Assembly: GCA_029239785.1 (NCBI GenBank)
Contig: JARBUG010000008.1
Span: forward strand, 27,505 to 91,504
Reading direction: 5' to 3'
From: Symbiobacteriaceae bacterium
GTDB lineage: Bacteria > Bacillota > Sulfobacillia > Symbiobacteriales > Symbiobacteriaceae
Length of the DNA: 64,000 bases
Made by a program: the position numbers and the translations under genes. This document shows, in pieces, positions 53,495 through 63,009 of the stretch (positions are counted from its first letter, which is position 1; each line of letters opens with the position of its first letter). The notes beneath the pieces are model-generated. The model was not told the origin of the DNA. It saw nothing but the letters and a program-made list of their open reading frames with translations, and did not search any database.

Positions 53495-54523
53495 CTAGGG
53501 GGTCTCTTCGGGCGGGCGCCGCAACAGGCCGTGCCCAAGCCCGCGGAAGTCGAATATCGCGTCGGCCATGCCCACCATCGAGTATATCACAGGCCCGTAC
53601 ACGCCCAGAAACAGGAGCGGCACGACCGACCACATGACCGCACCGAGTTTGCCCATCGCCTGGTTCATGCGGAAGTACCCATAGGCAACTGCCAGACCGT
53701 ATAGCATGAACACCGCTTGCAGCACCGTGCCCAGGTTGAAAAGCATCTTAGCCCACCAGGGCGCATTGAGGAGCGATTGGGCCGCGTACAGCGACGGAAG
53801 ATAGAATAGGGCGAAGACCCACACCGTCCAGACCGGCAGGGTAAACCGGCTGAATGGTGTTGGAGCAGGCACATCGTGCCCAAATCGCGGCAGGGTGAAA
53901 CGGCAGAGCATGTAGTTGAGCCAGGTGTTCACTGCTCCCCCCATGATCAGCATGCTCGGGAGCAGTGACCAGTACAACGCTGCGGGGTTCTCGCCCCACT
54001 GCCGCATCTGTGCAATGCTCGCGTCCCTCGCCTGCTTCGCCGCTTCGTCGCGGGGAGGAGCTTGCTCCAGGGTCCGTTCAAAGAAGCCAACGAGCTTCCC
54101 GATGGCCTCCTTGGATTCCTGTGACTCCATGGCCTGCTCAATAGGATCTTGCCCGCCAAGGACCAGGGTCCGGGTGACGACATAGTTGGCCGACCACGCC
54201 AGGAAGAAGGTCAGCATGGCGATGATCCCGATTTGAATGGGGCGGCGTTTGTGGCGGAAGCCGTACCCAAAGGCCAGCCCGGGGGCAATACCAAACGGCA
54301 CGGTGAACAGAAATGCCTGCACAACACCCATAAACATGGCTGTCAGTAGGGACGCCACAATCGCAGTCATTGTCGCAGTCCGCCCACCATAACGAACGTA
54401 GACCAGTACCAGTGGCACCGGCATGAAAATGCTCAGGAATGGCACCAGCGCACACAGCAGAATGAGGCCGGCCATAATACCGCCAAACACCATGCCCTGT
54501 GGTCCGGCTTTGCGTCGTTGCAT
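53495..54523 (-). CDS. YybS-like membrane protein (DUF2232)
   Basis: A 342-residue polytopic membrane protein with about eight helices, typical for DUF2232/YybS, for example GIMAGLILLCALVPFLSIFM and WSLLPSMLIMGGAVNTWLNY. It may belong to the substrate-binding membrane subunits (S-component-like) but the substrate is unknown. It lies directly upstream of rplI as in Bacillus, but the gdpP (yybT) gene that normally separates them is absent. Confidence 0.85.
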   Translation of the reverse strand: MQRRKAGPQGMVFGGIMAGLILLCALVPFLSIFMPVPLVLVYVRYGGRTATMTAIVASLLTAMFMGVVQAFLFTVPFGIAPGLAFGYGFRHKRRPIQIGIIAMLTFFLAWSANYVVTRTLVLGGQDPIEQAMESQESKEAIGKLVGFFERTLEQAPPRDEAAKQARDASIAQMRQWGENPAALYWSLLPSMLIMGGAVNTWLNYMLCRFTLPRFGHDVPAPTPFSRFTLPVWTVWVFALFYLPSLYAAQSLLNAPWWAKMLFNLGTVLQAVFMLYGLAVAYGYFRMNQAMGKLGAVMWSVVPLLFLGVYGPVIYSMVGMADAIFDFRGLGHGLLRRPPEETP

Positions 54524-54606
54524 GCAGAAATGACTCCTTCGGCTTGGCGGTCATCCACTTCGCCAGGGTTGGGTACGTCTCCTGCCCCGGGACTGCTGAA
54601 CCAAAA

Positions 54607-54630
54607 GGGGCACCGCTGATGCGGCGCCCC
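54607..54630 (-). terminator. Terminator of the rpsF-ssb-rpsR operon
   Basis: GGGGC-A-CCGC pairs with GCGG-C-GCCCC, followed on the minus strand by TTTTGG, about 20 bp past rpsR. Confidence 0.8.
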
Positions 54631-54651
54631 TGGTGTTCCGAAAGTACCGGT

Positions 54652-54882
54652 TTACTCCACGGTAAACGGCAGCAGAGCCACGATACGAGCCCGCTTAATC
54701 GCCTGGGTCAGACCACGCTGGTGAGCAGCGCAGTTGCCGGAGATGCGGCGGGGCAGAATCTTGCCACGCTCGGTAATGTAGCGCTTCAGGCGATTGATAT
54801 CCTTATAGTCGATGTTCTCGACCTTATCGACGCAGAAGCTGCATACACGCCGCTTCGGACGACGACCACGTTCACGACGCAT
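54652..54882 (-). CDS. rpsR: 30S ribosomal protein S18
   Basis: A 76-residue ribosomal protein. It keeps a cysteine set (CSFC near the N-terminus and NCAAH in the core) suggestive of a zinc-binding C+ form. The conserved core [20 protein letters not shown] followed by [15 protein letters not shown] pairs with S6 on the platform of the small subunit. Last gene of rpsF-ssb-rpsR, 17 bp after ssb; ribosome site AAAGGAGGA. Confidence 0.97.
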   Translation of the reverse strand: MRRERGRRPKRRVCSFCVDKVENIDYKDINRLKRYITERGKILPRRISGNCAAHQRGLTQAIKRARIVALLPFTVE

Positions 54883-54899
54883 GTGTGAGTCCTCCTTTC

Positions 54900-55367
54900 T
54901 TAGAAGGGGACATCATCGTCATCGTGGAAATTCGGCTCGCTGCCCATGCTGGGCGCCTCGCGGCGAGGGCCACCGCCAGTGCCACCACCACCACCGCCAG
55001 CAGCGTATCCGCCACCGCCGCCACCCATGTTGCCGCCGCCGCCTTCCTGACCACGGTCAAGGAAGCGGACCTGGCTGGCCACAACTTCCGCCTTTTCGCG
55101 GCGCTGGCCTTCCTGGGTTTCGTACTGGCGAATCTGCAGGCGTCCCTGGACCGCAATCAAGCGGCCCTTCTGGAGGTAGTTGGCGACAGTTTCAGCTTGC
55201 CGTTCCCAAACGACCACATCGATGAAGTCCGTTTCTTTTTCGCCCTGCGGGTTCGTAGTACCACGGTCAACGGCGAGCCGCAGCGTAGCGACGGCTTTGC
55301 CACTCGTGGTATACCGCAGTTCAGGGTCCTTGGTAAGGCGGCCGATCAAAACAATGTGGTTGAGCAC
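54900..55367 (-). CDS. ssb: Single-stranded DNA-binding protein
   Basis: A 155-residue SSB. The OB fold starts [20 protein letters not shown] and contains [20 protein letters not shown] and [21 protein letters not shown] glycine-rich disordered linker (about residues 112-140) leads to the acidic partner-binding tip DDDDVPF. It binds and protects single-stranded DNA during replication and repair. It sits between rpsF and rpsR as in most Firmicutes. Confidence 0.97.
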   Translation of the reverse strand: MLNHIVLIGRLTKDPELRYTTSGKAVATLRLAVDRGTTNPQGEKETDFIDVVVWERQAETVANYLQKGRLIAVQGRLQIRQYETQEGQRREKAEVVASQVRFLDRGQEGGGGNMGGGGGGYAAGGGGGGTGGGPRREAPSMGSEPNFHDDDDVPF

Positions 55368-55386
55368 ATCCTTACCTCCTTGCGGT

Positions 55387-55674
55387 CTACTCTTCCGGAC
55401 GGACGATCATGAACCGGACCACTTCATCCGTGATCTTCAGAACGCGGGTCAATTCCTCCGCGGTCCTCGGCTCGCCCTTGAAGTATACGACCGTGTAGAT
55501 ACCTTCGCGCAGGTCGTTGATTTCGTAGGCCAGACGCTGCTTCTTGGACGGCTCCATCTTCTCGATCGCGCCACCGTTGGCGTTGACGAGGGTAGAGACA
55601 CGGTCGAGAAGCGCCTGGTTGCCAGCGTCGTCAAGATCCGGGCGGGCGATCAACATCATCTCGTAATTCCTCAT
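55387..55674 (-). CDS. rpsF: 30S ribosomal protein S6
   Basis: A 95-residue ribosomal protein with the S6 ferredoxin-like fold: MRNYEMMLIARPDLDDAGNQ, then KMEPSKKQRLAYEINDLREG and YTVVYFKGEPRTAEELTRVL. It binds S18, encoded in the same operon. ATG at 55674 after GGGAGGAGGTG. The leader upstream forms several hairpins. Confidence 0.97.
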   Translation of the reverse strand: MRNYEMMLIARPDLDDAGNQALLDRVSTLVNANGGAIEKMEPSKKQRLAYEINDLREGIYTVVYFKGEPRTAEELTRVLKITDEVVRFMIVRPEE

Positions 55675-55790
55675 GGGTAAACACCTCCTCCCTATGGTCT
55701 AATGGCCCCTTTGTCGGGGCAGGGAGGCAGCAGCCATTATGGCTGACGCCTATATGGACTCGGCTCTTACGCGCGAGTCCAATCAACTAT
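55675..55790 (-). promoter_or_regulatory. Structured 5' leader of rpsF, possible S6:S18 autoregulatory element
   Basis: On the minus strand the leader can form GGACTCG/CGAGTCC (55756-55780), AGCCA/TGGCT (55732-55744) and a CCCTGCCCC/GGGGCC-type structure before the ribosome site. The first hairpin carries CCG on its 3' side (GAGCCGAGTCC), as in the known S6:S18-binding leader motif. The match is by eye only. Confidence 0.35.
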
Positions 55791-55820
55791 AGCACGCGCG
55801 CTACCAACATACAAGCAGTC

Positions 55821-56033
55821 CTACGGCTGGGAATCAGATTCCGTCCGCGGCCAACGCTCCCGCACGGCTTTCTCGAACTTGACACGCGGAATCATCACCC
55901 GATGCCCGCACCCCTGGCACTTGAGCCCAAAATCAATGCCCGTCCGATATATTTCCCACCGATCAGAACCGCAAGGATGCATCTTCTTGAGCCGAACTAC
56001 GTCGCCGATTTCGTACTTAACCCGGTCAATCAT
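55821..56033 (-). CDS. DUF951 family protein
   Basis: A 70-residue protein. The run YEIGDVVRLKKMHPCGSDRW followed by EIYRTGIDFGLKCQGCGHRV is the DUF951 pattern, with three cysteines that may bind a metal. An SH3-like beta fold is expected. The ATG at 56033 follows CGGAGTGATC. It lies between cvpA and rpsF, a position conserved in many Firmicutes; function unknown. A longer reading upstream overlaps cvpA and is rejected. Confidence 0.88.
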   Translation of the reverse strand: MIDRVKYEIGDVVRLKKMHPCGSDRWEIYRTGIDFGLKCQGCGHRVMIPRVKFEKAVRERWPRTESDSQP

Positions 56034-56059
56034 GTGATCACTCCGTGTTACGCTGGGGG

Positions 56060-56806
56060 TCAGGAGATGAAGAACTGGCCGCCTGCGCCGCCAAACAGGA
56101 ACGTTCTCAACCAATTGTACAGGGCAAGGAAGTGGGGCGCCAGTTGTGCGTTTTGAATCGCCTTGCCAAGGGTGGGTCCGCCATACATGGCAAGCGTGGG
56201 GCCGAGCAGGCCCACCACCAGCGCCACTGCTAAGGCCGCCCCCAGCCCCAGTACAGCTGTGCCCAACAGGCGGTTCGCTGTTCCCACCAGCGGAATCTCC
56301 TTGATCTGATCACTTACCAGCCGGGCCAGAAGCGCAAGCCCCCAGGTCAGCAGGGAGACCATGACCACAAACACCAGGGTGTTGAGCACACCAGCAGCCA
56401 ACTGACTTGTAATGAAGTCTGCCGCTGTTTGGCTGCCCGCCGATTGGGACCAGTCAGCCAACCGCTGGGCAAGCGTCTCCCGGAAGGACCCGGGAATCGG
56501 AACAGCCCGCAGCCAGTCAGCTGCCTTCTCCAGGGGAATGGCGCTGGCCGGAATCAAGTCCGCCTCTGGCGGCAGGTTGAGGCGTCTGGCAATGGCATCC
56601 GCCAGCTTGTTCTGCACATTCCAGATTCGGTTCAGGAGTTCAAGCACGTTCGGTGAGTACCGCCCTGCAATAAAGGTCGCCACGATAAACACCAGGAAGC
56701 CTGTCAGCACTTCAACCAACCCACGCACCCAGCCGATGAGCAGGGCCGCTCCAACCACGGCGATGATCACATAGTCCACAGTTGTCAGTGATTGCAGCCA
56801 CTCCAT
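56060..56806 (-). CDS. CvpA family membrane protein
   Basis: A 248-residue membrane protein with about four helices. The N-terminal VDYVIIAVVGAALLIGWVRG and LVEVLTGFLVFIVATFIAGR match the CvpA start, and the second half (GLALLARLVSDQIKEIPLVG, TANRLLGTAVLGLGAALAVA) matches its end. The loop between helices 2 and 3 is longer than in typical 160-180-residue CvpA proteins. The general family role involves envelope-related phenotypes; the molecular function is unknown. Confidence 0.85.
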   Translation of the reverse strand: MEWLQSLTTVDYVIIAVVGAALLIGWVRGLVEVLTGFLVFIVATFIAGRYSPNVLELLNRIWNVQNKLADAIARRLNLPPEADLIPASAIPLEKAADWLRAVPIPGSFRETLAQRLADWSQSAGSQTAADFITSQLAAGVLNTLVFVVMVSLLTWGLALLARLVSDQIKEIPLVGTANRLLGTAVLGLGAALAVALVVGLLGPTLAMYGGPTLGKAIQNAQLAPHFLALYNWLRTFLFGGAGGQFFIS

Positions 56807-56878
56807 GCCTGATCCCCACCTCTTCCCACGTTGTTCATGACGACGGTCTGCATAGGAGTTCGCCTATTCGTAGATGTT

Positions 56879-57733
56879 TTAGGTCGTTTCGCGCCGCCAT
56901 TGGAAGAGTCCGACGCCAGTCAGGATCAAAGTCCCACCCAACAGGCTCATCGGTCCCGGAGCAGTCCGCCAGATGATCCAGGCCAGGATCGAAGCGCCAA
57001 TGGGTTCGCCGAGAATACTGACCGATATCACCGAGGCCGGCACATACTTCAGAGCCCAGTTAAAGAGGGTATGGCCAAACACCGTTGGAAAGACAGCGAG
57101 TCCCGCAAAGATCGACCAGTTCGTTGGAGCGAAGCCGGTGAGCGGACTGCCCCACAGAAGTGCGGCCACCAGGAGGACAACAGTGGCGGAGCCATAGGCC
57201 AGCACCGAGTACTCAAGCGCCCCCATGCGTTGTCGCAGGTGGCGCCCAATCAGAAAATAACCGCTGACCGTTACGGCGCCAAGAAAGGCCAGCAAGTCCC
57301 CCAGCAGCGCCTTGGCGTCGAGTTGGAAGTCCCCCCAGCTCACCAGAATGGCGCCTGCAACGGCCAGAACCACCCCGCCCACGGCCCAGCCCCGGGTTCG
57401 CTCACCCCAGGCGAAGTAGCCGTATAGCAACACCATAAAGGGGTGCATCGTTACCAGCACGGTGGACGAGGCTACAGAGGTCATTTTGAGGCTGAAGAAC
57501 CAGGTACCAAAATGGGCGGCCAGAAAGAGGCCGCTCAGCAGCGAGAGCAACAGATCCCGCCGGGCGATGCGCCCGGGCCTGTGCCAGAGCAGCGGAACCC
57601 CTAGCAGCACCACTGAGAACGCCAACCGGTACATAGCTACCACAAGCGGCTCGGCGGTGGCAAACTTGAATAACACCGATGCTCCCGATACGGACAGCAC
57701 GCCCAGCAATACGACCAGATACGGCAGCGAAAT
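56879..57733 (-). CDS. EamA/DMT-family transporter
   Basis: A ten-helix membrane protein made of two EamA repeats (GASVLFKFATAEPLVVAMYR in the first, GEPIGASILAWIIWRTAPGP in the second), a drug/metabolite exporter of unknown substrate. The start is uncertain. A TTG at 57817 is in frame but lies only 7 bp past the livF terminator, leaving no room for a promoter. An ATT at 57733 sits seven bases after AAAGGGAGGG and matches the expected N-terminal helix (ISLPYLVVLLGVLSVSG). ATT is rare but used in bacteria. I report the ATT start. Confidence 0.82.
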   Translation of the reverse strand: MSLPYLVVLLGVLSVSGASVLFKFATAEPLVVAMYRLAFSVVLLGVPLLWHRPGRIARRDLLLSLLSGLFLAAHFGTWFFSLKMTSVASSTVLVTMHPFMVLLYGYFAWGERTRGWAVGGVVLAVAGAILVSWGDFQLDAKALLGDLLAFLGAVTVSGYFLIGRHLRQRMGALEYSVLAYGSATVVLLVAALLWGSPLTGFAPTNWSIFAGLAVFPTVFGHTLFNWALKYVPASVISVSILGEPIGASILAWIIWRTAPGPMSLLGGTLILTGVGLFQWRRETT

Positions 57734-57823
57734 GGGCTGGCCCTCCCTTTGCTTTGGGGCGGCAGCCCCTCTCGTACTTTTGATATAGTCTAAGGATAAA
57801 CTGATTTTGACAGGCAAACAACC

Positions 57824-57850
57824 AGCGGGCCGGCGAAAAGCCGGCCCGCT
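57824..57850 (-). terminator. Terminator of the liv operon
   Basis: A perfect 11-bp stem (AGCGGGCCGGC / GCCGGCCCGCT) with a 5-nt loop, 4 bp past the livF stop, followed on the minus strand by GGTTGTTTG. Confidence 0.85.
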
Positions 57851-57853
57851 CCT

Positions 57854-58566
<713 letters not shown>

Positions 58567-58567
<1 letters not shown>

Positions 58568-59337
58568 TACGATGCCGCCCCCCTTCCCAGGTAGGCCTCA
58601 ATGACGGCGGGGTTCCGCCTGACTTCGTCCGGCGTCCCCTGGGCGATCTTCGTGCCATAATCGAGTACGGCGATGCGATCAGAAATCTGCATGACCATTT
58701 TCATGTCGTGTTCGATCAACAGAACCGTGATGGCCCGCTCGTCCCGCAACCGGCGGATCAACTCCATGATCTCCGCCGTCTCCTTCGGGTTCATGCCCGC
58801 CTTCGGTTCATCGAGGAGCAGGAGTTTTGGTTCGCAGCCGAGGGCCCGGGCCAGTTCCAGCCGGCGCTGTGCACCATATGCCAGGTTCTTCGCCAAATCG
58901 TTCGCGGTGTGCTTGAGGCCCACGTAGTCGAGTAGTTCGACTGCCTTTTGTTTGGCGGCCAGTTCCTCTCGCTTGTGACGGGGACTCCACAGCATGCCGC
59001 CAAAGAGCCCGGTTCGCAGGTGAACATGCATTCCGACAAGGACATTCTCCAGCACCGTAAGGTTCTGGAAGAGGCGGATGTTCTGGAACGTGCGGGCAAT
59101 ACCGATGGGAACGATCTGGTCCGGCGCCCGGCCGGTAATGTCCCGGCCGTCAAACGTCAGCGTGCCGCCATCGGGCTTATAAACGCCCGTGATCAGGTTA
59201 AAGAACGTCGTCTTCCCTGCCCCGTTGGGCCCGATGATCGAAGCGATCTCTCCCTTTTCAATGGAGAAATCCACTTCGTTGACGGCCACGAGGCCACCGA
59301 AGCGCTTTGTCATTTTCTCTGCAACGAGCAGTGGCAT
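58567..59337 (-). CDS. livG: Branched-chain amino-acid ABC transporter ATPase LivG
   Basis: A 256-residue ATPase: Walker A GPNGAGKTTFFNLI, the LivG-specific GIARTFQNIRLFQNLTVLEN, signature-region NLAYGAQRRLELARALG and Walker B LLLLDEPKAGMNP. The C-terminal IAVLDYGTKIAQGTPDEVRR is also typical. ATG at 59337; longer readings overlap livM and are rejected. Confidence 0.94.
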
Positions 59338-59350
59338 CCTGCAGCCCCCC

Positions 59351-60616
59351 CTATGCTCCGACCGATTTGCCTGTCGTGTTCTTCTTTGGCGTACGTGTCT
59401 CCAGTTGGGCAATGTCCTCGGTCGGTCTTCGCCCGGGAAGGAGCCCCTGCTGCCGGTAGATCATCATCACGATCAGGATCAGGCCGAAGATCAGCGGCTG
59501 GTACTGAGGGATATTGAAGGCCGGCGGCAGCTTGACGGTCATGCTCAGGAAGTCGGCCAGATCCTTCAATATGAGCAGCTTCAGAACCGTGACCGCCACG
59601 GCGCCAACCACAGCTCCCTCCAGGCTTCCCAGGCCGCCCAGAATCACCATCGCCAGAATGCCGATTGATTCCAGGAACGAGAAGCTGTCGGGGCTTACGA
59701 AGTTCTGCTTAACGGCAAAAAGCATGCCCATGGCACCGGCAAAGGCGGCGCCGGCCATGAATGCCATCAGCTTGTACTTGGTCAGGTTAATGCCCATGGC
59801 GCGGGCCGCCACCTCATCCTCCCGCATGGCCGCCCACGCGCGGCCCGTCCGGGAGCGCTCCAGCCGGTACATCGCCAGCGCCGTCAAAATGGCCAGTACG
59901 ATCCCTATAAAGTAGAAAGACAGAGTCGTGTCCAGTTTGTAGCCGAACAGCGAGGGCGGCGTAATGCCTACGATGCCGCCGGCACCGTTCGTCAGGTTGA
60001 TGGGATGATCCAGGTTCTTGGCCAGCACGGCGATGATTTCGCCGAAACCCAGCGTCACGATAGCCAAGTAGTCACCCCGCAGGCGAAGCACCGGGAGACC
60101 CAGGGTGAGGCCGAGAAACGCTGCCACGAAGATGGCTATGGGGATTGCTGCCCAGAACCACCAACCACCCAGCGGGAACAAGTGCTGCAGGCTCTCGGGC
60201 ATGAACTCGAGGGCCTGGCGTGAACCGAACATCGAATAGACGTAAGCGCCGCCTGCGAAGAAGGCGATATAGCCAAGGTCCAGTAATCCCGCAAACCCGA
60301 CCACCAGGTTGAGCCCCAGGGCAAGTGCGATGTTAATGAACATCTGGACGCACAAGTAGGTCAATGCACCGTTCTGCCGGCCAGCGACAGGGATCACGAC
60401 CAAGGTGACCAATACGGCCAGCCCCAGCTTCACCCACTTCGAGGTGGCAGCCTTCCCCACCACCAGCATGGAGACGATCACCAGCAGGAATGCCAGCGAG
60501 TTAAAGGGAGCCAGTACCTGAAACAAGGATGTCAAGGCAACCAGGGCTCCCGCGAAAATAGGTGCCCGGCGCGGATCTTGCAGTGTTCCGGCAAGCCAGT
60601 TCTTAATACCGCTCAT
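59351..60616 (-). CDS. livM: Branched-chain amino-acid ABC transporter permease LivM
   Basis: A 421-residue permease with about ten helices, longer than average because of extra N-terminal helices. The family core is LALGLNLVVGFAGLLDLGYI and RLRGDYLAIVTLGFGEIIAV. The coupling loop is RTGRAWAAMREDEVAARAMG followed by YKLMAFMAGAAFAGAMG. ATG at 60616 behind AAGGGGGG; 13 bp after livH. Confidence 0.94.
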   Translation of the reverse strand: MSGIKNWLAGTLQDPRRAPIFAGALVALTSLFQVLAPFNSLAFLLVIVSMLVVGKAATSKWVKLGLAVLVTLVVIPVAGRQNGALTYLCVQMFINIALALGLNLVVGFAGLLDLGYIAFFAGGAYVYSMFGSRQALEFMPESLQHLFPLGGWWFWAAIPIAIFVAAFLGLTLGLPVLRLRGDYLAIVTLGFGEIIAVLAKNLDHPINLTNGAGGIVGITPPSLFGYKLDTTLSFYFIGIVLAILTALAMYRLERSRTGRAWAAMREDEVAARAMGINLTKYKLMAFMAGAAFAGAMGMLFAVKQNFVSPDSFSFLESIGILAMVILGGLGSLEGAVVGAVAVTVLKLLILKDLADFLSMTVKLPPAFNIPQYQPLIFGLILIVMMIYRQQGLLPGRRPTEDIAQLETRTPKKNTTGKSVGA

Positions 60617-60629
60617 TACGCCACCCCCC

Positions 60630-61580
60630 TTAAACCTTCTCGCCAACGGTCTCACCCAGGAGGCCAGATGGCTTGAAGATCAGTACGAGGATCAGCAGCG
60701 AAAAGGCGATGATGTCTTTGTACTCACTGCCTATGAGGACACCGCCCGTCAGCGGGCCGAGATAGGCCGAGCCCAGTGCCTCAAACAGGCCCAGGCAGAG
60801 ACCGCCCACGGCAGCGCCGGTAATGTTGCCGATGCCTCCGAACACGGCAGCCGTGAATGCCTTGATGCCCATGACAAACCCGATGTATGGATTCACAACG
60901 GTGTACTGCATCGTGTACAGGGCGCCCGCAGCACCGCCCAGGGCGCCGCCGAGCAGAAAGGTAATACTGATGATCCGGTTCACGTCGATGCCCATCAGCG
61001 CAGCTGTGGCCCGGTCCTGAGCCACGGCCCGCATCGCCTTGCCCGTCCGGGAACGGTTCACAAAAATCGACAGCGAGAGCATCAGTACAATGGCGATCCC
61101 CATAATCATGACCGAACGAACCTGGATTTGTGCGCCGGCGAAAGAGATGCCGGTTGCGTACAGGTCCTGCGTGCCCAACTGCCAGTTGCCCCTGATGGCT
61201 GTCCATACCATGCGGACGATGTCCTGAAGGAAGAATGACACGCCGATCGCCGAAATGAGCGGTACCAGGCGTGGTGCCCCCCGCAGCGGGCGGTAGGCAA
61301 TCCGTTCGACCGTCCATCCAAGTGCACCGGCCATGACCATGGAGAGGATCAGACCGATAATGAGCGGCACGAAGTGCGGTACGCCTGTCATGGGCTTAAA
61401 CAGCAAGAAAACCTCGGCACCGATAAATGCACCGAACATGAAGATTTCACTATGGGCGAAGTTGATGAACTCAAGAACGCCGTACACCATCGTGTAGCCC
61501 AGCGCCACCACCGCGTAGAGAGCCCCGACTACCAGGCCGTCGATCAGAACCTGTGGCAATATCTGGAGCGATTCACTCAT
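60630..61580 (-). CDS. livH: Branched-chain amino-acid ABC transporter permease LivH
   Basis: A 316-residue permease with about eight helices. The N-terminal LIDGLVVGALYAVVALGYTM and VYGVLEFINFAHSEIFMFGA are near-invariant in LivH. The coupling loop is RTGKAMRAVAQDRATAALMG and the C-terminal IKAFTAAVFGGIGNITGAAV is typical. ATG at 61580 after GGAAGGGG. It follows the binding-protein gene and a hairpin that may reduce its transcription relative to livK. Confidence 0.94.
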   Translation of the reverse strand: MSESLQILPQVLIDGLVVGALYAVVALGYTMVYGVLEFINFAHSEIFMFGAFIGAEVFLLFKPMTGVPHFVPLIIGLILSMVMAGALGWTVERIAYRPLRGAPRLVPLISAIGVSFFLQDIVRMVWTAIRGNWQLGTQDLYATGISFAGAQIQVRSVMIMGIAIVLMLSLSIFVNRSRTGKAMRAVAQDRATAALMGIDVNRIISITFLLGGALGGAAGALYTMQYTVVNPYIGFVMGIKAFTAAVFGGIGNITGAAVGGLCLGLFEALGSAYLGPLTGGVLIGSEYKDIIAFSLLILVLIFKPSGLLGETVGEKV

Positions 61581-61624
61581 GCCTGCATTGTCCCCTTCCA
61601 CATACAAGGCGTGTGTAGTAGAGC

Positions 61625-61651
61625 GGGCGGGCGAATAGACATCGCCCGCCC
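61625..61651 (-). terminator. Hairpin between livK and livH (probable partial terminator)
   Basis: A perfect 10-bp stem (GGGCGGGCGA / TCGCCCGCCC) with a 7-nt loop, 18 bp past livK and without a good T run. Such hairpins commonly give higher binding-protein than permease levels. Confidence 0.7.
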
Positions 61652-61669
61652 AGCTGGTTTGAATCGTTC

Positions 61670-62845
61670 CTACTTCTCAGGGGCGGCGCCCTTGTCGACG
61701 GACTTCCCGCTTTCGATCTTGAAGACGAAGACCTTGGAGCTGGGGTTGTCGCCCTTCGCGTCGAAGGAAACCGTGCTGGAGATCGCCTTGAAGTTCTTCG
61801 TGGCACGAACCTGCTTGGCGAACTCGGCCCGGTCGGGCACCTTGCCGCTGTTCTTCTTGCCGTACTGAATCAGGTTCTCGAGGATGACGTTCATGCTGTC
61901 GTAGCCGTAGAGCGCATAGGCGGCGGGATCATCCTTATAGGCAGCCTTGTACTTGTCAAAGAAGGCCTTACCGTCGCCGGACTTGTAGTCGGCCGAAACG
62001 GAGGTGAAGTACGTGTTCTCAGCAGCGTCGCCACCGAGCTTCACGAGGTCAGCGCTGTCGAGGCCGTCACCGCCCATGAAGGCACCCTTAAAGCCCTTGG
62101 CCCGAACCTGCTTGAACAGCGGGCCGGCGGTGTCATAAATGCCACCGAAGTAGATCAGATCAGGGTTCTTGGCCATGGCCTGCGTAGCTTCGGGACCGTA
62201 GTCGGCCTTCTGGGCATCGACACCGACGGTTGCGGCCACAGTGCCGCCCTGCTTCGCAAACTCCTTGGCGAACTCGTCAGCCAGCGCCTTGCCGTAGTCG
62301 GTCTTGTCATGCATGACATAGGCGACCTTTGCCTTCAGCACCTGGGCAGCATAGCGAGCGCCGGCCGGACCCTGGTAGTCGTCCCGGAAGACGATACGGT
62401 TGTAGTTCGTCCAGCCGGACTCAGTCATCACCACGCCGGTGTTTGCCGGAGAGATCATAACCAGGCCGCCGCCTTCACGGTGCAGCACCGGAGCGATGCC
62501 CTTTGCGACACCCGTGTTCAGGGTACCGACCACGCCGACAAACCCCTTGTCGGCAGCCAGGCGCTGAGCGATCTGCGTGCCGACCTCCGGCTTCGCTTCA
62601 TCATCCTGCGGCTGGAAGACAACCTTGTAGCCTGCAGCAGTCAGGTCCTTCTCCCGGTCCTTAATCGCGAGTTCGGCGCCATTCTTGATCGCCACGCCGA
62701 GGCTGGCCTGGCCGCCCGAGAGCGGGCTGATCGTTGCCAACTTGACCTCCGTCAGTTTACCGTTGCTGCCGCCAGTGCTGCCGCCACACCCAGCCGCCAC
62801 CGCCATCATCACCACAGACAGTGCAAGAGCCAGATACCGTTTCAA
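61670..62845 (-). CDS. livK: Branched-chain amino-acid ABC transporter substrate-binding lipoprotein
   Basis: A 391-residue lipoprotein with a signal peptide and lipobox Cys20 (VAAGC), then a Gly/Ser linker and a type I periplasmic-binding fold. Typical stretches are TISPLSGGQASLGVAIKNGA and GVVGTLNTGVAKGIAPVLHR, plus YDTAGPLFKQVRAKGFKGAF. It captures branched-chain amino acids or a similar ligand for LivHMGF. The TTG at 62845 lies behind a G-rich ribosome site (GGGGGGG). Leaderless features are not seen in the 164-bp gap upstream. Confidence 0.93.
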   Translation of the reverse strand: MKRYLALALSVVMMAVAAGCGGSTGGSNGKLTEVKLATISPLSGGQASLGVAIKNGAELAIKDREKDLTAAGYKVVFQPQDDEAKPEVGTQIAQRLAADKGFVGVVGTLNTGVAKGIAPVLHREGGGLVMISPANTGVVMTESGWTNYNRIVFRDDYQGPAGARYAAQVLKAKVAYVMHDKTDYGKALADEFAKEFAKQGGTVAATVGVDAQKADYGPEATQAMAKNPDLIYFGGIYDTAGPLFKQVRAKGFKGAFMGGDGLDSADLVKLGGDAAENTYFTSVSADYKSGDGKAFFDKYKAAYKDDPAAYALYGYDSMNVILENLIQYGKKNSGKVPDRAEFAKQVRATKNFKAISSTVSFDAKGDNPSSKVFVFKIESGKSVDKGAAPEK

Positions 62846-63009
62846 ACTGAACCCCCCCGTTCATCATGTAATACCATTCCTGTCCTTAAAGCCTCCTGTA
62901 TCTCTTTAGCATCCCGAAGGCTTCAGGATGGACAGTATATTCTATGAAGTTGAGGGAATTCCTCCATACGGACTAAGAATTTTTAGCCCTTAGTACCTAT
63001 TTGGTGTAG

